Assembly (NCBI GenBank): GCA_027457005.1
Contig: DAIDTV010000039.1
Span: forward strand, 1 to 10,492
DNA from: Chloroflexota bacterium
GTDB lineage: Bacteria; Chloroflexota; Limnocylindria; Limnocylindrales; CSP1-4
DNA length: 10,492 nucleotides
Reading direction: 5' to 3'
The position numbers and the translations under genes are program-made. Below, one piece after another: positions 1-6,684 of this stretch (position 1 is its first letter; every line of letters starts with the position of its first letter). The notes beneath the pieces are model-generated. The model had not been told where the DNA came from, made no database searches, and worked only from the letters and a program-made list of their open reading frames with translations.

Positions 1-420
1 CGGTCGACGTTCTCAAGGTGGCGCACCACGGGAGCCGGACGGCGACGACCGGCGACTTCCTGGCCGTCGCCCGGCCCACCGTGGCCGTGGTGAGTGTCGG
101 CGCGCAGAACGACTACGGCCACCCGGCGCCGGCGACGCTCGAGCGACTGAGATCCGCGGGCGCGAACGTCCTGCGGACGGACGAGGCCGGGACGGTGACG
201 GTTTCCACGGACGGGGCGGACCTGCGGGTCGAATCGGCCGGGGCGGCGTGGACGGCCGGCGCGCGTACCGGGCAGCTCGCCGAAGCAGGTACATGGCAGG
301 GCGCCGGGCAGTGCCCGCCGACGGGAACGGCGCTGGGCGCCAGAGAGGCCGGACCGTGCGCGGAGGCCGCCATCGACCGGGCCGCCGGTTGGCCCAACGG
401 GCAACCGCCCGGATGCATAG
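1..420 (+). CDS. comEC: ComEC/Rec2 DNA uptake channel, C-terminal metallo-beta-lactamase-like domain, 5'-partial
   Basis: This is the 3' end of a competence protein ComEC; the channel part lies outside the window. The frame begins at position 3. Its first residues read VDVLKVAHHGS, followed about 25 residues later by VSVGAQNDYGHP and then a short strand pair ending near DGADLRV (about position 231). This is the usual end of the beta-lactamase-like domain that follows the ComEC membrane channel. After about position 237 the sequence is low-complexity Gly/Arg/Pro and looks non-coding. No stop codon closes this frame: it stays open to TGA at 1089-1091, through the whole next gene. The only stop in any frame between 231 and 430 is TAG at 418-420, in frame 1. 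I set the end there as a practical boundary, not a proven stop. The domain call is firm; the 3' end is uncertain. Confidence 0.72.
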
Positions 421-423
421 AAT
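418..423 (+). promoter_or_regulatory. Candidate -10 element (TAGAAT) of a leaderless promoter
   Basis: TAGAAT lies six bases (all C) before the GTG start at 430, and no Shine-Dalgarno sequence is present. A -10 hexamer at this distance would place the transcription start at or next to the start codon, as in leaderless genes of other high-GC bacteria. A TG pair at 414-415 could act as a partial extended -10. I see no clear -35 box. Confidence 0.38.
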
Positions 424-429
424 CCCCCC

Positions 430-1056
430 GTGGTCCCCTCGCGCGCGGAAGCCGCCGACATCCTGCTCGATCTCGATCCGCCCGACTGGCTGCTGGCACA
501 CGTCGGCGCGGTCGCGGAGATCGCCTCGTTCCTGGCGGAGCGCTGCGCCGCTCGGGGCATTGCCGTCGACCGGGAGCTGGTGGAGGCCGCGGGCCTCCTG
601 CACGACATCGACAAGCTGCTCCCGGAGGACGATCCGGTCCAGGAACTGGGCCACGGGGCCGCGGGCGCACGGTGGCTGAGCCAGCGGGGCTACCCCGAGC
701 TGGCACGCGCCGTCGCGGCGCATCCCATCACGCGCCTGCTGGACGCGGACCGGTACGGCCGCTGGAACGGCGTCGCCACGCGCGAGGAGCGGATCGTCGC
801 CTACGCGGACAAGCGCGCCGGGCAGCGCCTCGAGGCGATGAGCGCCCGCTTCGCGGGCTGGGCCGTCCGCTACCCCGAGTACCGCGAGAGCCTGGCGAGG
901 GCCCGGGCCCGGGCCGAGCGGCTGGAGCGCGAGGTTTGCGAGACGGCGGGGGTCAGCCCGCTTGCGGTTCGCCGGCTAAGGTGGGTGGCTCCCACCCTGG
1001 AGGCGGCGCGCCGGCGCCGCAGTGCGGAGCGCGCGACGGCGGCCACGAGGGCCTGA
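430..1056 (+). CDS. YqeK-like HD-domain phosphohydrolase
   Basis: A soluble protein of 208 residues with an HD metal-binding fold. Visible ligands in order are H24, the H58-D59 pair in LLHDIDK, H75 in ELGHGAAGA, H98 in AVAAHP, and D127 in AYADKR. This series matches YqeK, the symmetrical Ap4A hydrolase, whose motifs are a first His, LLHD, an LLHG-type motif, a further His and a late ADK/ADY. Known YqeK proteins cleave diadenosine tetraphosphate to ADP. The length is close to the family's. In Firmicutes yqeK lies between nadD and rsfS; here those two genes are adjacent on the other strand and this gene sits between comEC and holA. The GTG at 430 is the first start after the in-frame TAG at 418-420 and leaves room for the first helix. 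It has no Shine-Dalgarno sequence. The C-terminal 50 residues are Arg/Ala-rich. A generic HDIG nucleotidase is the alternative. Confidence 0.85.
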   Translation: MVPSRAEAADILLDLDPPDWLLAHVGAVAEIASFLAERCAARGIAVDRELVEAAGLLHDIDKLLPEDDPVQELGHGAAGARWLSQRGYPELARAVAAHPITRLLDADRYGRWNGVATREERIVAYADKRAGQRLEAMSARFAGWAVRYPEYRESLARARARAERLEREVCETAGVSPLAVRRLRWVAPTLEAARRRRSAERATAATRA

Positions 1057-1087
1057 TCGACACGCACGGCGCACCCCGGCGACGACC

Positions 1088-2128
1088 GTGACCGCTCCCC
1101 TCGCCTACTTCTGGGGCGACGACGTGCTCGCGCTGCGCCGTGCCACCGAGCGGTTCGCCCGCGACCTGGCCGATGGCGGTGAGCCGCTGGAGGCTTGGCG
1201 CGCCGATCCGCTGGACGCGACCGCGTTCGAGACGCTCGCCATGCGACTGGGGACCGCGCCACTCTTCAGCGGCGGCGTGTGCGCCGTCATCCCGGAACCG
1301 CTCGGGATGCTCCGCTCGAAGGCCGACCAGGAACGCACGGTCGCGCTGATCGATGGCGTGGCACCCGGCAACGCACTCGTCTTCACGGAGCTGGTCTCGA
1401 GCGGCGCCCGCGAGGCCGCCGCGGCATCCGGCCGCCTGCGCGACGCCATCGAGCGGGCAGGGGGCGTGGTGCGCCACCTCGAGGCCCCGCGGGCCGGCGA
1501 GCTCGAGCCCTGGATTGCCGCACGCGCCGCGGAACTCGGTGTCCGGCTCGAGGCGCCTGCCGTGAAGCTGCTCGCCGAGCGCATCGGGGGTGGCGTTCGG
1601 TCGGGCGACGTGGACCGCACCCGGCAGACCGAACTGGCGGAGTCGCAGCTCGAGTTGCTGGCGCTGTACCGCCCGGACGGGCCGGTGAGTCGGGCCGACG
1701 TCGACGCGCTGGTGACGCCGACCGTGCCCGCTTCCGCCTGGGCGTTCCTCGACGCGGTGGGGACTCGCCGCGTGCCCGAGGCCACCCGGCTCGCGGCGCG
1801 TCTCCTGGAAGAGGGGGTCGCGCTGCCCGTGATCGTCACGCAGCTCCATCGCCGGCTTCGACAGCTGCTCGAGGTCCGCGAGCGCATCGCCGGTGGGGCG
1901 GCTCCCCGCGACCTCGTACGGCTGCTGCACCTCAACCCCTACCGGGCGGAGATCCTCGCGCGCCAGGCCATGGCGTGGGACCCGGACGAGCTGGAGTTCG
2001 CGCTCGGTGCCCTCCTGGAGGTGGACCTGGCGTCCAAGGGGCTGGCCGCGGACGCGCGGCACGGTGCCGCGGGCATGACGGGCTCGCTGGCCCTGGGACT
2101 GTGGCTCGCCGAGCGCATGGCCGGCTGA
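1088..2128 (+). CDS. holA: DNA polymerase III subunit delta
   Basis: The delta subunit is the wrench of the clamp loader that opens the beta sliding clamp. The 346-residue length is normal for HolA. The N-terminus, LAYFWGDDVLALRRATERF, matches the family's opening strand and helix (a Y-x-x-x-G-x-D/E-type start). The middle contains a helical stretch ending in ESQLELLALYRPDG (residues about 182-199), equivalent to the conserved E-L-x-K-L-x-L-Y segment. The C-terminal helical domain includes VIVTQLHRRLRQLLEVRE and a typical end with DLASKGL. The GTG at 1088 is preferred because an upstream start at 1022 would add 22 Arg-rich residues overlapping the HD gene. No Shine-Dalgarno sequence is visible. 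It follows the HD gene by 31 bases and is probably cotranscribed. The stop lies inside the first unit of a tandem repeat. Sequence in this family is poorly conserved, so context adds to the call. Confidence 0.87.
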   Translation: MTAPLAYFWGDDVLALRRATERFARDLADGGEPLEAWRADPLDATAFETLAMRLGTAPLFSGGVCAVIPEPLGMLRSKADQERTVALIDGVAPGNALVFTELVSSGAREAAAASGRLRDAIERAGGVVRHLEAPRAGELEPWIAARAAELGVRLEAPAVKLLAERIGGGVRSGDVDRTRQTELAESQLELLALYRPDGPVSRADVDALVTPTVPASAWAFLDAVGTRRVPEATRLAARLLEEGVALPVIVTQLHRRLRQLLEVRERIAGGAAPRDLVRLLHLNPYRAEILARQAMAWDPDELEFALGALLEVDLASKGLAADARHGAAGMTGSLALGLWLAERMAG

Positions 2129-2162
2129 TCGACCCCGGCTGATCGACCCCGGCTGATCGACT
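2121..2162. repeat. Three tandem copies of a 14-bp unit at a convergent gene junction
   Basis: The unit ccggctgatcgacc occurs at 2121-2134 and 2135-2148, and once more at 2149-2162 with a final t. The array covers the last bases and stop of holA and reaches the stop codon (2161-2163) of the convergent minus-strand gene. Because 14 is not a multiple of three, the three TGA triplets (2126, 2140, 2154) fall in three different plus-strand frames, so any read-through of holA is closed. The unit forms no strong hairpin. Confidence 0.95.
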
Positions 2163-2463
2163 ACTCGGCGCCGGACCAGGCCCCCGCCTGGAGGACCGCA
2201 TCGGACTCGATGGCGAACACGCAACGCCCGGCGTCGAGGTCCAGGAGCTCGATCAGGTCGGGATCCATGTACAGCTGGTGGCACTCACGACACAGTCCGG
2301 CCGGGATCCCGAAACACAGCCGCTCGGAGGCATCGGGGAGCCGGAACGTGGTGTCGAACCGGGTGTTGACGAGCGGACGCTGGCACTCCGGGCAGTCCAG
2401 CCTGGTGGGGAGCATGCGGCGTGGGTCCCATCCGATCCGTGACCGGCGTCCACCGGCCATCAC
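2161..2463 (-). CDS. Small zinc-ribbon protein of unknown function (YgiT/MqsA-like zinc finger)
   Basis: A 100-residue soluble protein. It has two cysteine pairs: CPEC (residues 24-27) and CREC (about 58-61), separated by about 30 residues. The text around the second pair, GIPAGLCRECHQLYMDPDLIELL, resembles the zinc-ribbon half of YgiT/MqsA-type proteins, in which a second Cys pair precedes a Tyr-x-x-x-x-x-x-x-x-Leu helix. No helix-turn-helix partner domain follows, and no toxin gene is adjacent, so an antitoxin role is not supported. A stand-alone zinc ribbon is the safest description. Starts are available at GTG 2463, ATG 2460 and ATG 2415; all keep the zinc motif, and none has a Shine-Dalgarno sequence. 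The gene lies between holA (convergent) and rsfS (same strand, 84 bases upstream), with its own possible promoter. Confidence 0.7.
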   Translation of the reverse strand: MMAGGRRSRIGWDPRRMLPTRLDCPECQRPLVNTRFDTTFRLPDASERLCFGIPAGLCRECHQLYMDPDLIELLDLDAGRCVFAIESDAVLQAGAWSGAE

Positions 2464-2470
2464 GCCCGGG

Positions 2471-2476
2471 ATGCTA
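2471..2476 (-). promoter_or_regulatory. Candidate -10 element (TAGCAT) of a leaderless promoter for the zinc-ribbon gene
   Basis: On the minus strand TAGCAT is followed by seven bases and then the GTG at 2463 (with ATG immediately after). No Shine-Dalgarno sequence is present. This is the same arrangement seen before the HD gene and obgE. No -35 box can be recognised; a hairpin occupies the place just upstream. Confidence 0.33.
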
Positions 2477-2479
2477 GGG

Positions 2480-2498
2480 GCAGGCCCCGCGAGCCTGC
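2480..2498 (-). terminator. Possible hairpin terminator after rsfS
   Basis: A 6-bp stem (gcaggc / gcctgc) with a 7-base loop lies about 50 bases after the rsfS stop. No run of T follows it on the minus strand, so intrinsic termination would be weak. It ends three bases before the candidate -10 of the next gene, so it could equally be an operator-like element. Confidence 0.3.
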
Positions 2499-2547
2499 AT
2501 CCCTCGTAGGTACCGCCGCAGGCAGTACTCGGCCGCCCGGAGGACCG

Positions 2548-2970
2548 CTATTGCACGCGGAGCAGCGTGATCGCGTCCGACCAGAGCTTCTCGAGCTGGT
2601 AGTAGTCGCGTTCCGGCGGGGCGAAGACATGCACCACCACGGCCCCGAAATCCAGCAGCACCCAGTGCGCCCCGGCCCCGCCCTCGCGTCCCAGCGGCAG
2701 GACGCCGTCCGCCTTCAGCCCCTCGGCGATCCCGTCGGCAATCGCACCAAGCTGCCGCTCGGACCCGCCGGAGCAGATCACGAAGTAGTCCGCCAGCGAC
2801 GTGAGCGCGTGGACGTCGAGCAGCACGATGTCGGACGCCTTCTTGTCTTCGGCGAGCTCGACGACCCGGCGCGCCTGCGCCAACGCGACCTGGTCGTCCA
2901 CGACGACCGGCGTATCGCGGGGTGGGAGCCCCGGCCGCCGCGGCTCCCGGGCTGCTGCTGACTCTGTCAC
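2548..2970 (-). CDS. rsfS: Ribosomal silencing factor RsfS
   Basis: RsfS binds ribosomal protein L14 (uL14) on the large subunit and blocks subunit joining when nutrients are scarce. The family signature is present: EDKKASDIVLLDV (residues about 41-53), LADYFVICSGGSERQ (59-73), then HWVLLDFGAVVVHVF and a C-terminal YYQLEKLWSDA. The protein has 140 residues from the GTG at 2970. I chose that start because a strong AGGAGG lies at 2982-2987, 11 bases upstream. A TTG at 2997 would add nine residues but would have that Shine-Dalgarno sequence inside the coding region. The first 25 residues, rich in Pro and Arg, precede the domain and look disordered. The gene follows nadD by 59 bases and is almost certainly in the same transcript as obgE and nadD. 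Confidence 0.93.
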   Translation of the reverse strand: MTESAAAREPRRPGLPPRDTPVVVDDQVALAQARRVVELAEDKKASDIVLLDVHALTSLADYFVICSGGSERQLGAIADGIAEGLKADGVLPLGREGGAGAHWVLLDFGAVVVHVFAPPERDYYQLEKLWSDAITLLRVQ

Positions 2971-3029
2971 GTCCGAACCGACCTCCTCATGCGTCAATCA
3001 TGCGCCCGCCGCGCGGTTCACCCCGTGCG

Positions 3030-3713
3030 TCACGTTCCGGGCAAGTACAGGCCATGGCCCAGGATGTACGCCTCCACGGCGGGCGGCACGAGATACCGGA
3101 TGCTCCGGCCCGCGGCGACCCGCTCGCGGATCTCGGACGCCGAGTGCCCCAGGTCGGGACCGTCGAGCTCGATGACGCGGTCCTCGAGTCCGGCGAAGTG
3201 CTGCGACACCCAGCTCCGTGCCCGCACGGGGTAGCCTCGCCGCGGGACCACGGCCAGCCGGCACGAGCGAAGGAGCCGCTCCGGCTCCCGCCACGTCTCG
3301 AGCCCGAGCAGTGCCTCCATCGACACGATCAGCACCAGCCCCGCAGCAGGCTGCCAGGGCCGGGGCGGATCGGCGAGCAGCTGCTCCACGGTGTCGACGC
3401 TGTAGCTCGGTCCGGGCCGGTCCGCCTCGATCCGGCTGAGGCTGAACGCGGGGTTGTCGCTGATCGCCAGCTCGACCATCGCCGCACGGTGCGCGACCGG
3501 GGTGATCCGCTGCCCGAGCTTGTGCGGTGGCACGCCGGCGGGCACGAACAGGACCCCGGTGAGCCCCAGCGACTCGCGGGTCTGTTCGGCGATGGCCAGG
3601 TGCGCGAAGTGGAGCGGGGCGAAGGTGCCGCCGAGGACGCCCCACGCGCCGGACGTGGGCGCGGGCGTTCCCGCCGGATCGCCGGCCGGTCCGTCGGCCG
3701 CCCCCGTCGTCAC
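3030..3713 (-). CDS. nadD: Nicotinate-nucleotide adenylyltransferase
   Basis: NadD joins ATP and nicotinate mononucleotide to give deamido-NAD, the step before NAD synthetase. The nucleotidyltransferase motif GGTFAPLHFAHL (residues 28-39) is the family's GGTFDPxHxGHL with Ala at the Asp position; its two His (35, 38) bind the ATP phosphates. VPPHKLG follows. The C-terminal SASEIRERVAAGRSIRYLVP is the (S/T)x(S/T)xxR ATP-binding motif. The usual GAD motif before the Trp (GADxxxxLPTW) reads SMEALLGLETW here. The 227-residue protein starts at GTG 3713, preceded by AGGAGG at 3721-3726 with 7-base spacing. The GTG overlaps the obgE stop by 4 bp (GTGA), which indicates translational coupling. Residues 1-22 are a Gly/Ala/Pro-rich extension. 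An upstream in-frame GTG at 3734 would lie before the Shine-Dalgarno site and is less likely. Confidence 0.93.
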   Translation of the reverse strand: MTTGAADGPAGDPAGTPAPTSGAWGVLGGTFAPLHFAHLAIAEQTRESLGLTGVLFVPAGVPPHKLGQRITPVAHRAAMVELAISDNPAFSLSRIEADRPGPSYSVDTVEQLLADPPRPWQPAAGLVLIVSMEALLGLETWREPERLLRSCRLAVVPRRGYPVRARSWVSQHFAGLEDRVIELDGPDLGHSASEIRERVAAGRSIRYLVPPAVEAYILGHGLYLPGT

Positions 3714-5005
3714 GCCCAGCCCTCCTCGCCCCACTCCAGCTCCTGCTCGCCCACCAGGACGGTGTCGCCGGGCTGGACGCCGGCCCGGCGCAGCTCGCGG
3801 GCCACACCCATCCGCTCGAGGTCGCGCTGGAAGCGCTCGCCCGACTCCTCGTTCCCGAAGTCGGTCTGCGCAACGAGACGTTCGATCCGCCGTCCGCGGA
3901 CCCGGAATGCGGCTCCCTCGCGTTCCACCGAGAACGTCTCGCGGGCCGAGTCGAAGCGATGGACCACCACGCCGGCAGGCTCGGGCGGCAGGCCGAGCTC
4001 GTCGGAGCCGGGGAGCAGTGCCGCGATCGCGCGGGTCAGCTCCGGCAGACCGGCGCCCTCGAGCGCCGACACGCCGATGACCTGCTGCCCGTCCGCGGCG
4101 CAGGCGCGGACGAAGTCCGACACGCGGTCGCGCGCGCCGGGCAGGTCGAGCTTGTTCGCCACCACGAGCCCCGGCTTGGCCAGGAGCCGCTCGTCGTGCA
4201 GTCGAAGTTCCTCGCGGACGATCAGGCGGTCCCCGTCCGGGTCGCGCGCTCCGAGGTCGACCACGTGCAGCAGGATGCGCGTGCGTTCGACGTGGCGCAG
4301 GAACGCGTGGCCCAGCCCCGCGCCGGAGCTGGCGCCCTCGATGAGGCCGGGGACGTCCGCCATGGTCGGCCGTCGTGGATCGTCGGCGTCGACGGCGGAG
4401 AGATCCAGCACGCCCAGGTTCGGCTCCAGGGTGGTGAACGGATAGTCGGCGATCGCGGGGGTCGCGTTGGTCAGCGCCGCCAGCAGGGTGGACTTGCCCG
4501 CGTTGGGCAGCCCGACCAGCCCCACGTCCGCGATCAGCCGGAGCTCCAGGAGCAGCTGCCGTTCCTCTCCGGGCTCGCCCTTCTGCGCGTGCATCGGCGT
4601 GCGGTGCGTGGCGGTGGCGAAGTGGACGTTGCCCAGGCCGCCCCGTCCGCCTCGTCCCACCATGACCCGCTGGCCGGCCGCGACCAGGTCGGCGATCAGG
4701 TCGCCGGTCCGCGTGTCCAGCACCGCGGTGCCGGGGGGCACGCCCAGCTCCAGGTCTTCCCCGGCCTTGCCGTGCTTCCGGGCGCCGGATCCCCGGCCAC
4801 CCGGCTCGGCACGGAAGTGGTGGTGATGGCGGTAGTCGCCCAGCGTGGTCTGCCCCACGTCGACGTGCAGGTAGATGGAGCCGCCGCGGCCACCGTCGCC
4901 GCCGTCGGGGCCACCGCGCGGGACGTGTGCCTCCCGTCTGAACGACACGGCGCCATCGCCGCCGTCGCCGGCCCGCAGCCAGACCGTGGCTCGGTCAAGG
5001 AACAT
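3710..5005 (-). CDS. obgE: Obg-family GTPase, ribosome assembly
   Basis: Obg/CgtA is an essential GTPase acting in maturation of the 50S subunit and linked to the stringent response. The 431-residue protein has three parts. The Gly-rich Obg fold (about 1-158) includes RGGPDGGDGGRGG and a HHHHF patch. The G domain has G1 GLPNAGKS (165-172), the switch I Thr pair in YPFTT (188-192), G3 DVPG (217-220), G4 NKLD (284-287) and G5 SAL (313-315). The OCT domain (about 348-421) carries the typical F-x-V-x-G-x-R-I-E-R pattern as FRVRGRRIERL. A C-terminal tail ends in acidic residues and Trp. ATG 5005 matches the family's MFLDxAxVxLRAGDGGDG start. It overlaps nadD by 4 bp and heads the obgE-nadD-rsfS unit. 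In many bacteria rplU-rpmA precede obgE; here an M23 peptidase gene does. Confidence 0.97.
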   Translation of the reverse strand: MFLDRATVWLRAGDGGDGAVSFRREAHVPRGGPDGGDGGRGGSIYLHVDVGQTTLGDYRHHHHFRAEPGGRGSGARKHGKAGEDLELGVPPGTAVLDTRTGDLIADLVAAGQRVMVGRGGRGGLGNVHFATATHRTPMHAQKGEPGEERQLLLELRLIADVGLVGLPNAGKSTLLAALTNATPAIADYPFTTLEPNLGVLDLSAVDADDPRRPTMADVPGLIEGASSGAGLGHAFLRHVERTRILLHVVDLGARDPDGDRLIVREELRLHDERLLAKPGLVVANKLDLPGARDRVSDFVRACAADGQQVIGVSALEGAGLPELTRAIAALLPGSDELGLPPEPAGVVVHRFDSARETFSVEREGAAFRVRGRRIERLVAQTDFGNEESGERFQRDLERMGVARELRRAGVQPGDTVLVGEQELEWGEEGWA

Positions 5006-5013
5006 CGGCGCGC

Positions 5014-5022
5014 ATCCTAGCA
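5014..5022 (-). promoter_or_regulatory. Candidate extended -10 (TGC-TAGGAT) for obgE
   Basis: On the minus strand TGC TAGGAT lies eight bases before the obgE ATG. The TGn-TANNAT form is the same as the strong rho promoter (TGC TATGAT). It would give a transcript starting at or very near the ATG. The AGGA inside it could instead be a weak Shine-Dalgarno site, so both readings remain open. No -35 box is seen. Confidence 0.38.
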
Positions 5023-5031
5023 GGCGGCGGT

Positions 5032-5049
5032 GCCGCGCCGGCCGGCGGC
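5032..5049 (-). terminator. GC-rich hairpin between the M23 gene and obgE
   Basis: A 5-bp stem (gccgc / gcggc) encloses the self-complementary core gccggccg. It begins 17 bases after the M23 stop. No T run follows. It could weaken read-through into obgE, but simple GC richness also explains it. Confidence 0.22.
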
Positions 5050-5065
5050 CTCGCGACGGAGCGGA

Positions 5066-6256
5066 TCAGCGCGACAGGTAGTTCAGGGGGTTGACCCGCG
5101 AACCGCCCGCCCAGATGGGGCCGATCCACACCTCGAAGTGGCAGTGCGGTCCGGTCGCGTCGCCGGTGGCGCCGACACGACCCAGCTGCTGCCCCGCGGC
5201 CAGGTGCTCACCGACCGCGACGAGGACGGCGGACATGTGGTTGTAGGTCGTGTAGATGTTGTTCCCGTGGCTCATCCAGACCTGGTACCCGCCCCCGTTG
5301 TCGCGCCATCCGGCAAAGGTCACCACGCCGGCCGCGGCCGCGAGCACCGGCGTGCCGTACGCCGCCGCGATGTCCAGCGCGGGGTGTCCCCACCAGTAGT
5401 ACTGGCTGATGAACCCGCCGGGGACCGGCCACACCATGCTGCCGTTGTAGGAGCAGCTCGTGCAGGGGCTGCCCACCGCGCCGCTGACCTGGACGGGGCC
5501 GGAGGGGGCGCTCGCAGTCTGGGGCGGAGCGGGGGTGGGGCTCGCCGTGGGGACCGGCGCCCCATGCCCGTCCGGCACCATGACTTCCTGTCCGATCACC
5601 ACCGTGTCGCCGGTGAGGTTGTTGTAGGAGCGGATCTCGCTGGCGCTCGCGTGGTACTTGCGGGCGATCGTGATCACCGTGTCGCCGGTCTGCGCCTTGA
5701 CGAGGACGCCGTCCACCGGCGGGATCAGCAGCTTCTGGCCGATGTGCAGGGTGTCGGTCGAGGTGAGGCGATTGGCCCACCAGATGGTCATCATCGAGAG
5801 GCCGTACCGGCTGGCGATCCCGCTCAGCGTGTCGCCGGAGCGAACGACATAGGTACGCACCTGGCCGCTGATGTCGGCCACGCTGGAATCGGCGCTGATC
5901 GGCTTGATCAGGCTGCCGTCGACCAGGGTGTAGGAGCCGACGTCGGCCGCGGTACCCGCGGCGGGTCCGATGGTTGTCCCGCCGGAACTGCCCTGGCCTG
6001 TCGCGGTCGCGCCGGACCCCAGCAGACTGGGATCGACCTGGCCGGTGTCCGGGCCGTCGATGTTGACGGCGGCGATGCGCGCGTTGTACGCGGTGCCGGG
6101 CCCGTCGGTGCCACCGGTTCCGCCCACCGCGGCTGCCGGCAATTGGGAGAGGATGGACGCCGCCGCGAGCAGCGCGATCGCGAGTACGGGGGCGCCCCGC
6201 CGTTCCGTGGTGAGCGCCACGAGCCGTTGCCGGAGTGCCACTGCCGCCACGCTCAT
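5066..6256 (-). CDS. LysM-repeat M23 (LytM-type) peptidoglycan endopeptidase, membrane-anchored or secreted
   Basis: The enzyme probably cuts peptide bridges of peptidoglycan outside the membrane. From ATG 6256 it has 396 residues. A hydrophobic segment (about 22-44) serves as signal or anchor, followed by a Gly/Thr/Ser-rich linker. LysM 1 starts at YVVRSGDTLSGIASRY and ends at IGQKLLIPP (about 135-180). LysM 2 starts at VKAQTGDTVITIARKY and ends at IGQEVMVPDG (about 185-230). A Pro/Ala/Ser linker leads to an M23 domain (about 275-393). Its zinc ligands are visible: H291 and D295 in HPALD, and H371-x-H373 in GPHCHFE, so it should be active. A CxxC pair (C265, C268) precedes the domain and could form a disulfide. 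An alternative TTG start at 6463 adds 69 Arg-rich residues and has a well-placed AGGAG. I prefer 6256 because the anchor then lies near the N-terminus. Confidence 0.9.
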   Translation of the reverse strand: MSVAAVALRQRLVALTTERRGAPVLAIALLAAASILSQLPAAAVGGTGGTDGPGTAYNARIAAVNIDGPDTGQVDPSLLGSGATATGQGSSGGTTIGPAAGTAADVGSYTLVDGSLIKPISADSSVADISGQVRTYVVRSGDTLSGIASRYGLSMMTIWWANRLTSTDTLHIGQKLLIPPVDGVLVKAQTGDTVITIARKYHASASEIRSYNNLTGDTVVIGQEVMVPDGHGAPVPTASPTPAPPQTASAPSGPVQVSGAVGSPCTSCSYNGSMVWPVPGGFISQYYWWGHPALDIAAAYGTPVLAAAAGVVTFAGWRDNGGGYQVWMSHGNNIYTTYNHMSAVLVAVGEHLAAGQQLGRVGATGDATGPHCHFEVWIGPIWAGGSRVNPLNYLSR

Positions 6257-6630
6257 CGCGTGAACCGCCTGCCCGCGATCCCGGCGGGCGAGGGCAGTGC
6301 GGCGGGCCGAGCTGACACGCGCAGACGCCGTGAGCGAAGCGTGGGTCCGCGAGAGCGGCGCGTGCTGCCGGCGGCCTGCCGGCCGGATCCGGGAGAGGAC
6401 CCGAGCCGCGTCATGGGCAAGACGATCCCCGACGCGGCGCACGACGACGGGCGCGTTCAGCAATACGGTCTCCTGTACAGACGAGGCGGCCGCATCGCGG
6501 AGGGGTCAGGGTACGCGGGGGTATCTGGCCGCCGTGGAGCGCGGTATTAGGTTGCGTCCAACCCTGTTCGTGTCACGACCGTCGCGGGGACTCACAGGTC
6601 CGAGCGCCGCGGGATCGCAGAATTGACGGG

Positions 6631-6660
6631 ACCTTACCATCGCCGTCGCGACGCCGTCAA
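6631..6660 (-). promoter_or_regulatory. Candidate promoter for the M23 peptidase gene
   Basis: On the minus strand TTGACG (6655-6660) and TAAGGT (6631-6636) are separated by 18 bases. Transcription would start near 6624, which is about 160 bases before the TTG at 6463 and 370 before the ATG at 6256. In GC-rich DNA a match to both boxes is uncommon, but no experiment supports it. Confidence 0.35.
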
Positions 6661-6684
6661 ATCCGTGTACTCGTCCTGTGTGAA

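Noticed and set aside
6473..6480. Palindrome ctgtacag as a LexA or other operator
   Set aside because: Eight bases only and not matched by a second half-site; it overlaps the AGGAG before the TTG at 6463.
2922..6550. Several long plus-strand open frames opposite nadD, obgE and the M23 gene
   Set aside because: All are antisense shadows of genes with clear motifs; their translations are low-complexity and show no domain.
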